Below, one piece after another: positions 33,682 through 41,004 of a DNA stretch of 64,000 bases. The notes under the pieces are model-generated. The model was not told where the DNA came from and searched no databases. It saw only the letters and a list, made by a program, of their open reading frames with translations. Numbering within the stretch: position 1 is the first letter of the stretch; every line of letters starts with the position of its first letter. This DNA is from an uncultured Bacilli bacterium (GTDB taxonomy: Bacteria > Bacillota_I > Bacilli_A > RF39 > UBA660): assembly GCA_947585595.1 (NCBI GenBank), contig CANPXB010000001.1, forward strand, positions 1 through 64,000, written 5' to 3'. Made by a program: the position numbers and the translations under genes.

Positions 33682-34890
33682 ATGACACTTAATATTATAA
33701 TTTCTCTTATTGTTTTATTATTAATAATTCTTTTTAAAATCTTTTTAGTAAAGAAAAATAAATTAGTGTTTAAAAAAGACTTATATCAACAAGCCCATAA
33801 ACTAAATATCTTTTTATACTGTTTTTCTTTCTTAATCTTTCTTATTGCTTTATTTATTTCTTCTAAGAATTCCACCTCATCTTTAGAAATAATAATTAAT
33901 GCTTTATCAATTGCTTTAATCCCATTCCCTTTAACTATTAATACTTTATATTTAACAACTTTTAAAGATGAAGAAAAAATATCCCATATTAAAACTATCG
34001 TTACTAATATATATGATGCTAAACTAATAAAAGCTTTTAATAAATCTGGTATTAATGTTCTAGTTTTATCTAATAAAAAAATTAAAACTAAAATTACAAC
34101 TATTACAGAAGATGAAATAGATAATGTTTCTTTAAGAAAGAATCTTATAATTAAAACATCTAATTTAGATTTACTCAATAAATTACCTAAAACAACTACT
34201 TATTATGAATTTAATAATCTAGATGATGCTTATAACAAAATATATAATGCTCGTGGTGTTGCTGATAATTATATTCGTACTATTAAATATAATATCAATA
34301 CTTATCTCCCATTATTACTTTGTTATTTTGCTTTTACGATAGCTGGTTTTCCAACGATTAATAATTTACTTTTAATTCTTTTACTTAAAGTATATACAAT
34401 TATTGTTAGTGAATTTGTTTATAAAAAAATGCCTTTTGATACTGATATAAATATTCGTAAACCTAAACCAGTTTCCATCTTTATTGGTCGTCAAGAATTG
34501 TTTATTAATATTATGGAATCATTTTGTATTGTCTTTGCTATCGCTGTTCCATACATGTTTACATTAGCTCAAGGAGTAACTCTTAATTTTGCTAATACCA
34601 TTTACTTTATCAGTTTCCTTTATGTTAATATCTTTATGACTTATTCACTATTTAGTGAACACAATATTTTCTATAATATCTTTAAGTCCTTAAAGAGTAT
34701 TCGTCTAGATTTATATGTCTTAATAAGTATAGGAATAACTATTATCTTTAATTACTTTACTTATTTTACCACTCGTAATGTTGGTTTAAAAAACTACTTT
34801 AGTTCTCTAATCGTTAGTTTAGTTCCAATTCTTATCTTTGAATTAACTAAATTTGCTCGTTTTACAACTACTAGAAAGAAGGTTAAATAA
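33682..34890 (+). CDS. P-type ATPase relative without phosphorylation or nucleotide domains
   Basis: A 402-residue multi-pass protein that follows the last two thirds of a P-type cation ATPase membrane domain. ALSIALIPFPLT (74-85) corresponds to M4 (PEGLP in the intact ATPase at 41005). YNARGVADNYIRTIKYN (188-204) matches the stalk of M5 (GRTAYSNIRK). IRKPKPVSIFIGRQEL (258-273) matches the M6-M7 loop. Between M4 and M5 only about 100 residues remain, including a P-domain-like strand (KAFNKSGINVLVLSN). There is no DKTG and no TGDGVNDAP, so it cannot pump by ATP hydrolysis. It may be a channel, a regulator of a real pump or a relic; the intact frame argues against recent decay. Its stop overlaps the MYG1 start (TAATG). 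Confidence 0.65.
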   Translation: MTLNIIISLIVLLLIILFKIFLVKKNKLVFKKDLYQQAHKLNIFLYCFSFLIFLIALFISSKNSTSSLEIIINALSIALIPFPLTINTLYLTTFKDEEKISHIKTIVTNIYDAKLIKAFNKSGINVLVLSNKKIKTKITTITEDEIDNVSLRKNLIIKTSNLDLLNKLPKTTTYYEFNNLDDAYNKIYNARGVADNYIRTIKYNINTYLPLLLCYFAFTIAGFPTINNLLLILLLKVYTIIVSEFVYKKMPFDTDINIRKPKPVSIFIGRQELFINIMESFCIVFAIAVPYMFTLAQGVTLNFANTIYFISFLYVNIFMTYSLFSEHNIFYNIFKSLKSIRLDLYVLISIGITIIFNYFTYFTTRNVGLKNYFSSLIVSLVPILIFELTKFARFTTTRKKVK

Positions 34891-35810
34891 TGAATGTTAA
34901 AATAACCAAAAATATTAATGAAGCTAACTTAGTAACGCATTCATCTACTTTCCATCCTGATGATATCTTTAGTACGGTTTTACTATCTAAGATAATTAAA
35001 ACACCAATCGTCTGTCGTGTTAATAATGTTCCCCATAATTTAAACAAAGATGTTATTGTTTATGATATTGGTTTTGGTTCCTTTGATCATCATGGCCTAG
35101 ATGCTAAATGGCGTAGTGAAAAGATTAAGTATTGTTCTTTTGGTTTATTATGGCAAACCTATGGTAAAGAATATTTAAAAAATATCACTCCTGATTATGA
35201 AGAATTATGGCAAGTTATCGATGAAAAACTCATTATGCAAATTGATGGTATTGATAATGGTGTATTTCCAAGTATTAACGCCCCTTATAGTCTTTTAGAC
35301 TTAGATGATATAATCGATTTATTTAATAAAGCTTGGAATGAAAATGTTGATAATGACGAAAACTTCTTAGCTGCTCTAAATTGTGCTGAACTTATCTTTG
35401 ATCGTTTAATTACTAAAGAATTAGCTAAAATAACGGCGGCTAAAAAAATAGAATCGCTAATAGATACTACAAAAAATCATATCTTAATTTTAGATGAATA
35501 CATGCCATATCAAGAAGCTTTATTTAAATCAACTAATCCTAAAGTTAAAGATATTAAAGTAGTTATCTTTCCATCAAATAGGGGAGGATATAGTATAAAA
35601 CCAATGACTATTAATGAACACTCTAAAGAATTAGTATGTCATTTTAATCCATCATTTAATGGCTTACATGATGAAGAACTAGCTCGTATCTCCCAAATTA
35701 AAACTGCTCGTTTCGTTCATTCTAGTGGTTTTCTAGCTTGTACTGATACTTTAGAAGATGCCATCTTAATGGCCGAAAATGCTTTAAATAATTCCCAGGA
35801 AGAAAACTAA
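34890..35810 (+). CDS. MYG1/UPF0160 family exonuclease
   Basis: A 306-residue protein of full family length with the DHH-like metal motifs THSSTFHPDDIFSTVLLS (about 16-33), VYDIGFGSFDHHG (about 57-69), a mid QIDGIDNG and a late VHSSGFLA. Eukaryotic MYG1 is a 3'-5' RNA exonuclease; bacterial members are less studied. Its translation is coupled to the P-ATPase-like gene by the shared TAATG. Confidence 0.88.
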   Translation: MNVKITKNINEANLVTHSSTFHPDDIFSTVLLSKIIKTPIVCRVNNVPHNLNKDVIVYDIGFGSFDHHGLDAKWRSEKIKYCSFGLLWQTYGKEYLKNITPDYEELWQVIDEKLIMQIDGIDNGVFPSINAPYSLLDLDDIIDLFNKAWNENVDNDENFLAALNCAELIFDRLITKELAKITAAKKIESLIDTTKNHILILDEYMPYQEALFKSTNPKVKDIKVVIFPSNRGGYSIKPMTINEHSKELVCHFNPSFNGLHDEELARISQIKTARFVHSSGFLACTDTLEDAILMAENALNNSQEEN

Positions 35811-35812
35811 AT

Positions 35813-35838
35813 AAGGAATAAAAAATTCCTTTTTTTTA
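35813..35838 (+). terminator. intrinsic terminator
   Basis: AAGGAAT (35813-35819) pairs with ATTCCTT (35825-35831), followed by seven T. Confidence 0.8.
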
Positions 35839-35849
35839 ATATTGAATAA

Positions 35850-35858
35850 TGCTATAAT
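35850..35858 (+). promoter_or_regulatory. extended -10 box TGCTATAAT
   Basis: It lies 25 bases before the ATG at 35884. Confidence 0.75.
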
Positions 35859-35883
35859 ATTTCTAGAATAGGGAGTTGGCATT

Positions 35884-38800
35884 ATGCAAGAACAAGAATC
35901 TATAAAAAAACTATTTAAAGAACTAATTAAAAATAAAAATGATGAATTAAAAGCTAAACAAGCTTTAAAACAGATTAATCATCATTTATTAGATAAAAGT
36001 TTCCGTTTTACTAAAGAAAATACTGATATGTTATATCCATATCTTTATCTTTCTAATAAGTTTCAAGTAACTAATTATTTAAATAAATTATTAGATACAA
36101 AAGAATTTATTAATCTTTTAGATAGTACTGAAATCTCTGGTTCTATGCTTTTATCATTAACTACTAATTGCCATAAACCACGTTTAACTCTTTTATCATC
36201 TTCAAAAAAAATTAAACATAGTCTTTTAAAAGGTGATGAACTATTTACTTTATCCGAAATGATTAGTGATCTAACTCCTGAAGAAATTGTCTTTTTACGT
36301 CAAAATGCTAGTATCGATAATCTTTTAATTAAAAATGGTTTAAGTTTTAATACTTTAAAACCAGAAACTAAAGAACAAATCTTAAATGACTTAAGTATTT
36401 TAAAAGTCTATAATTTAAATACAATTAAAGAATTTGCTTCTACTTGTGATAATCCATCTAATTTAATTAATAATGAAACATTCTTAAATATTTATCTATC
36501 TAAATTAGATCCTAATTATGCTACTAATCATCCTTTATTTAAATATTTATCTTTAAAAAAATTAGAATATATCTTAAAAAAATATCATCAAGATTATATT
36601 ATCTTACATTTACTTAAAAATACTGATCATCTTTTACAAAAAGAAATCTTACGTCTTAAAAATATCAATGAACTTATTATGTTTCATCCTAATTACTATA
36701 TTTTAACTAGCTTACCATATAGTTATCTTAAAAAACTATTAGTAAATGAACCAAACTTATTTACTTTACCATTTATTGATATCTTATCATCTTTACCAGT
36801 AGATAAATTAACTTCTATTGCTTCATCAAATCCCTCTTACTATGAATGTTTATTAAATAACTTAAATAAAGACCATTTAAATTTAAAGTTTATTGAAGCC
36901 CTACCTTCTAACTTAGTAGTTGATTTACAAAATACCAAACTACCTAACTTAGATCTTAAAGCCATAACTAACTTATGCCAAGCATCATCTATATATAAAA
37001 AATCATTCTTAAAAAATAAAGCTTTATGTTCTAAAATTGCTTCTAATTTAAAAGTTAAAGATTATAGTTTACTTGATCAATTATTTTCACTAGGTCATTT
37101 TACTAATGATGATAAACTTCTATTCTTAAGTAATATTACTGATTCTAAAAATACATCTCTTATTAATCATCTTTTACAAAATATTCCTTTAAGTAAACGT
37201 AAATATTTCTATGATAATAATGAGTTAAGAACTGAACTAGTTAATGCCGATAACTATATCTTAGATGACTATGCCATTAGTTATTATTTAAATAACATTA
37301 ATGATATTCCTAAACTTCAAGCTCCAGTTATTAAAGATTTATTAATTAAAACTGATCTTAATTTTAATCATCAAGTTCTAAGTAATAAAAAAGTTACTAG
37401 TATCTTACTTAACTATGCTAAAAAGGATTATCATCTTATTCCCGAAATTATTCAAAATCGTCCATCTTTAATTAAATATTTTAATACTGAATCTCGTTAT
37501 TACACGAAAGAATTATTAGCTAATATCTTAAGTGAACTAGATTATGCTAGTAAAAAAGAACTATGTTCTAATGAGTTAATTAAAGCAGTCTTAAAAGATA
37601 AATACTATAATATTTATAAAAAGTTATTAAATAAAAATACTTATTTACTTAATACTATTGATTTTCGTATCTTCGAAGATTATATCTGTGATTTAAAAAT
37701 AAGTCTTTTAAGTGATATAACTAAATATCCACATCTTCAAAAAAATCTAATAACTATTAGTAAATACTATAAAGTAACTTCATCATTTATTAATAATTTA
37801 TCTTATAGTTTAAATGATTTAAATAAATATGAAACTTTAGATAATATCTTTACTTTATTAGTATCTGCTACTAATCCTAAGAATCGTAAAAGAGTAGGTA
37901 ATCTGCCTAAATTAATCGCTAATATAAACTATACTCGTCTTTCGAAAAAAGACTTAACTAGTATAATTAGTTATTATCTATATCTAATCCCTCGTTTATA
38001 TCAAAATAATCAATCATTACCAAGACCAATTATCTTAAATGCTCCACGTACTTATAGTGATATTCTAAATTATGAAACTAATACTGTTAATAAATTAACT
38101 AATCTAATTAAAACTGAAAAACATATTAAAGAATATTTCTTAGAAAAACATTTTAAATTAACTTTAACTGAAGCTGAAATGATTAGCCAAATGTATGACT
38201 TTAGTTATCTTGATACTAATACTTATAATGAAGAATATATCTTTATTTCTAATTTAAATAAAATTCTTAATACTGATGATGAATCTTTAAAAGAATTAGA
38301 TCAAGATTATAAAATTATTTCTATGTATGATTCATTCCGTTTAATTAATCAAATAAATAAGATGTATTCTAAAATATATAATTACGAATTACGTAGTAAA
38401 AATAATAATTTAAAAGCTGAAGTAATTAATTACTATAATAAACCAATAACTATTTATAAAAGTAAAGAAGATTTCTTATATCTTGTTGCTAACTTAGATT
38501 TAGAACCAACATACTTACAAACTAAGAGTTACTTTACTAGTTATCATACACTTTTAAATAATGGTAATCTTTATCTTCCTTGTAGCCTTCTATCTAAAGA
38601 TAATTTAAACTTTAATAGTGATTTCTTATTTGGTTATAATGGTATGTTAGATGAAGGTATTGCTAAAATATCTAACTATTATTTACCTGATTCAACATAT
38701 TTAGATAATACTAAAGATTACTATGCTAGTGTTAATAACTTAATTAATAATACCCGTGATTATAATAATACTATTTACTTAAATAAATATAGTATTCGCC

Positions 38801-39321
38801 CTAACTATAATAATGAAAATATTCCTAATATTGAACCAGATTATATGTTAGTCGATTCATCACGTTTAAAAGATAATATCTATCTAAGTAAGATTATTAA
38901 TATCAGTTTAGATTTTAAAAGTAAACATCATCCATCTGGTTTACCAATAATTGCTTTAGATTTAAAACAAATATCTAATCGTGAACTAACAAATATTAAG
39001 AAATTACTTAATGAATATAAAACAACTTATGAACCACATCTTCTAGCCAAATTATTAACTAAGTTAGAAAATAACTATACTGCATATCGTCATACTAATA
39101 AAGAAGAATCATTAAAATATGATATCTATGTTATTTTAAATATAGTTATCGATCGTATAAATAAAACTAATTCGATATATGAACTAAATTCTATTGAAGA
39201 AATATTTACAAAAGAATATCAAAAATATAAATTATTAAAAGAAGATAATAAATGTAATTACTTCTTGGATAATATTAAGAAAAACATTGCTAATCGTAAA
39301 AATATTTTGAATAATTACTAA
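35884..39321 (+). CDS. giant cytoplasmic protein (1145 residues), unknown
   Basis: The largest gene here. The product has no signal peptide or membrane helix and is very rich in Leu, Asn, Lys, Ser and Tyr. Residues 1 to about 750 are short amphipathic helices in loose succession, as in HEAT- or ankyrin-like solenoids but without a strict repeat. From about 860 the character changes to mixed alpha/beta. Near 980-1030, IEPDYMLVDSSRLKDN and then HHPSGLPIIALDLKQI give a pattern of two hydrophobic strands that I associate with large uncharacterised proteins of low-GC bacteria. No enzyme motif is recognised. It stands alone with its own promoter and no clear terminator. Confidence 0.55.
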   Translation: MQEQESIKKLFKELIKNKNDELKAKQALKQINHHLLDKSFRFTKENTDMLYPYLYLSNKFQVTNYLNKLLDTKEFINLLDSTEISGSMLLSLTTNCHKPRLTLLSSSKKIKHSLLKGDELFTLSEMISDLTPEEIVFLRQNASIDNLLIKNGLSFNTLKPETKEQILNDLSILKVYNLNTIKEFASTCDNPSNLINNETFLNIYLSKLDPNYATNHPLFKYLSLKKLEYILKKYHQDYIILHLLKNTDHLLQKEILRLKNINELIMFHPNYYILTSLPYSYLKKLLVNEPNLFTLPFIDILSSLPVDKLTSIASSNPSYYECLLNNLNKDHLNLKFIEALPSNLVVDLQNTKLPNLDLKAITNLCQASSIYKKSFLKNKALCSKIASNLKVKDYSLLDQLFSLGHFTNDDKLLFLSNITDSKNTSLINHLLQNIPLSKRKYFYDNNELRTELVNADNYILDDYAISYYLNNINDIPKLQAPVIKDLLIKTDLNFNHQVLSNKKVTSILLNYAKKDYHLIPEIIQNRPSLIKYFNTESRYYTKELLANILSELDYASKKELCSNELIKAVLKDKYYNIYKKLLNKNTYLLNTIDFRIFEDYICDLKISLLSDITKYPHLQKNLITISKYYKVTSSFINNLSYSLNDLNKYETLDNIFTLLVSATNPKNRKRVGNLPKLIANINYTRLSKKDLTSIISYYLYLIPRLYQNNQSLPRPIILNAPRTYSDILNYETNTVNKLTNLIKTEKHIKEYFLEKHFKLTLTEAEMISQMYDFSYLDTNTYNEEYIFISNLNKILNTDDESLKELDQDYKIISMYDSFRLINQINKMYSKIYNYELRSKNNNLKAEVINYYNKPITIYKSKEDFLYLVANLDLEPTYLQTKSYFTSYHTLLNNGNLYLPCSLLSKDNLNFNSDFLFGYNGMLDEGIAKISNYYLPDSTYLDNTKDYYASVNNLINNTRDYNNTIYLNKYSIRPNYNNENIPNIEPDYMLVDSSRLKDNIYLSKIINISLDFKSKHHPSGLPIIALDLKQISNRELTNIKKLLNEYKTTYEPHLLAKLLTKLENNYTAYRHTNKEESLKYDIYVILNIVIDRINKTNSIYELNSIEEIFTKEYQKYKLLKEDNKCNYFLDNIKKNIANRKNILNNY

Positions 39322-39344
39322 AAATTGCGCTCTAAATAAGTAAG

Positions 39345-39353
39345 TGATATAAT
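39345..39353 (+). promoter_or_regulatory. extended -10 box TGATATAAT
   Basis: It lies 22 bases before the ATG at 39376 and overlaps neither frame after the start correction. Confidence 0.7.
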
Positions 39354-39375
39354 CTAGGCAATGTGGGGAATTTAT

Positions 39376-40014
39376 ATGAAAACGGAAAAAGTATCTTTCC
39401 ATGATTTATTTTATACCTTTTTGTTTGGTTGTGTCTTTGGTTGGATAATAGAAGGTATATGGACTCTTATTAAAAAGGGTGTTTTAATAAACCATACAGC
39501 TTTAGTAATTGGTCCATTTAATGTTGTTTATGGTGTTGGTGCTGTCATCTTAACCATTATCTTATATCGTTTAAAAAACAAAGGTAATTTTGAAATATTC
39601 TGTGTTTCCTTTGCTACTGGTTCCATTTTAGAATATATTATGAGTTATTTAATGGAAGTAATGTTTGGTTTCGTAGCTTGGAACTATAAAAGAAAACCAT
39701 TTAACATTAATGGTCGTATCTGTCTAACATATTCCATCTTCTGGGGTATTTTAGGTATCTTATGGATTAAAGTCTTATATCCCCAAATAAAAAAAATAAT
39801 TGATAAATTAAATAAAAATAATAGTGTTAAACTAATGAAATATATGCTTATTTTCTTACTATGTGATTGCTTACTTACTTTTGCTGCTATTGATCGAGGT
39901 AAAAAATATGAACAAAATATTCCCCCAAGTAATAAATTTGAAGAAGTCTTAGATAAATACTTTGGAGTTGAATATTTAAATAATATGTTTAACGAACGTT
40001 GGAACAAAAAATAA
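39376..40014 (+). CDS. putative ABC-transporter type IV membrane protein (CmpB family)
   Basis: A 212-residue protein with about five membrane helices and the family blocks FGWIIEGIW (near 21-29), GPFNVVYGVGA and FNINGRICLTYSIFWG. The name is historical; no transport partner or ATPase is nearby. The ATG at 39376, six bases after GTGGGGA, is chosen over an ATG at 39361 that would overlap the ribosome site. It is followed by an ArsP_2-type exporter gene after 16 bases. Confidence 0.8.
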   Translation: MKTEKVSFHDLFYTFLFGCVFGWIIEGIWTLIKKGVLINHTALVIGPFNVVYGVGAVILTIILYRLKNKGNFEIFCVSFATGSILEYIMSYLMEVMFGFVAWNYKRKPFNINGRICLTYSIFWGILGILWIKVLYPQIKKIIDKLNKNNSVKLMKYMLIFLLCDCLLTFAAIDRGKKYEQNIPPSNKFEEVLDKYFGVEYLNNMFNERWNKK

Positions 40015-40030
40015 AAAAGGAGTGAATACT

Positions 40031-40879
40031 ATGAAAGGTATTATAATTGATACATTATTAGATACTGTTAAATTAGTACCTTTTTTATTTGTCGCTTTTT
40101 TTATCATTGAATATGTCGAACATAAACTAAGTAATAAAAGTGAACACTTAATCAAAAAGAGTGGTAAGTTTGCTCCCTTCTTAGGAAGCTTACTAGGTTT
40201 AATCCCTCAATGTGGTTTTTCTGTTGTTGCTACTAATTTATATATAACTAGAATTATTTCTTTAGGAACATTAATTGCTATTTATTTATCAACTAGTGAT
40301 GAAATGTTACCAATTATGTTATCAAATCAAGCTTCATTAAAAATAATTTTATCTTTACTAGGTTGTAAATTTATTATTGGTTTAATCTTTGGTTACCTAA
40401 TTGATTTTATCTTCCGTAAAAAAGCTCAAGAAAATAAAATCCATGATATCTGTGAAGATGAACATTGTGGTTGTGAAGAAAGTGATAGTTTAATTAAATC
40501 AAGTCTTATTCATACATCAAAAACGATTATTTATCTTTTAATCATTACCTTTATTATCAATACTTTATTCCATTACATTGGTTCTGAATATCTATCTAAA
40601 ATCCTATACAAAAATAGTTTATTCGGTCCATTAATAACTAGTTTAATTGGTTTAATTCCTAATTGTGGTGCTAGTATTATGATTACTGAATTATATTTAA
40701 ATAATACGATTAGTTTTGCTTCAACCTTATCTGGTTTATTAACTGGTAGTGGAGTAGCTTTAATTGTCTTATTTAAATCCAATAAATCTTTAAAAGAAAA
40801 TTTACTTATTCTTTTAACTTTATATTTAATTGGTTCTTTAACTGGAATTATTTTTGAACTTATTTTAATGCTTATCTGA
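40031..40879 (+). CDS. ArsP_2-type putative heavy-metal exporter (permease)
   Basis: A 282-residue membrane protein built of two related halves. Each carries the same motif on a re-entrant or membrane helix: LIPQCGFSVV (about 57-66) and LIPNCGASIM (about 215-224). Between them is a Cys/His/Asp/Glu-rich cytoplasmic loop (HDICEDEHCGCEESD, about 140-154) that looks like a metal-binding sensor. This fits the 10-TM putative heavy-metal or manganese exporter family. ATG 40031 is preferred; the GTG nine bases earlier lies in AAGGAGTG. It ends in TGA. Confidence 0.75.
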   Translation: MKGIIIDTLLDTVKLVPFLFVAFFIIEYVEHKLSNKSEHLIKKSGKFAPFLGSLLGLIPQCGFSVVATNLYITRIISLGTLIAIYLSTSDEMLPIMLSNQASLKIILSLLGCKFIIGLIFGYLIDFIFRKKAQENKIHDICEDEHCGCEESDSLIKSSLIHTSKTIIYLLIITFIINTLFHYIGSEYLSKILYKNSLFGPLITSLIGLIPNCGASIMITELYLNNTISFASTLSGLLTGSGVALIVLFKSNKSLKENLLILLTLYLIGSLTGIIFELILMLI

Positions 40880-40905
40880 TTAATATAGAAATATCTTATG
40901 ACCTA

Positions 40906-40914
40906 TGATATAAT
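40906..40914 (+). promoter_or_regulatory. extended -10 box TGATATAAT upstream of the P-ATPase leader
   Basis: Transcription would begin at about 40921, inside a 14-bp palindrome, and meet a hairpin with a T-run after about 25 nt. Confidence 0.7.
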
Positions 40915-40917
40915 TTT

Positions 40918-40931
40918 CTTATCTAGATAAG
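40918..40931. promoter_or_regulatory. 14-bp perfect palindrome CTTATCTAGATAAG
   Basis: An exact palindrome just downstream of the -10 box and over the likely transcription start, an ideal position for a dimeric repressor. The candidate target is the calcium-type P-ATPase gene. Confidence 0.5.
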
Positions 40932-40943
40932 GTAGTATACTCT

Positions 40944-40972
40944 AAAACTTGCTATCCCAAGCAAGTTTTTTA
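40944..40972 (+). terminator. intrinsic terminator or attenuator in the P-ATPase leader
   Basis: AAAACTTGCT (40944-40953) pairs with AGCAAGTTTT (40960-40969), followed by T. It may end the exporter transcript, but since a promoter lies upstream of it, it would also stop initiation from 40914 unless relieved. A second weak promoter (TTGCTA/TATAAG) overlaps it. Confidence 0.7.
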
Positions 40973-41004
40973 TAAGTAATATCTTTTAAGAAAAGAGGAA
41001 TAAG

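Noticed and set aside
33786-34178. 130-codon minus-strand open frame inside the P-ATPase-like gene
   Set aside because: It has no ribosome site or promoter and is a by-product of Asn/Lys/Ile-rich codons on the plus strand; the same holds for minus-strand frames inside the P-ATPase (41790-42119, 42729-42932) and the 25216-25431 frame.
35884-39321. Surface adhesin, because of size
   Set aside because: No signal peptide, membrane helix or sorting signal is present.
40915-41004. yybP-ykoY manganese riboswitch before the P-ATPase
   Set aside because: The leader before the hairpin is only about 25 nt, too short for that element.
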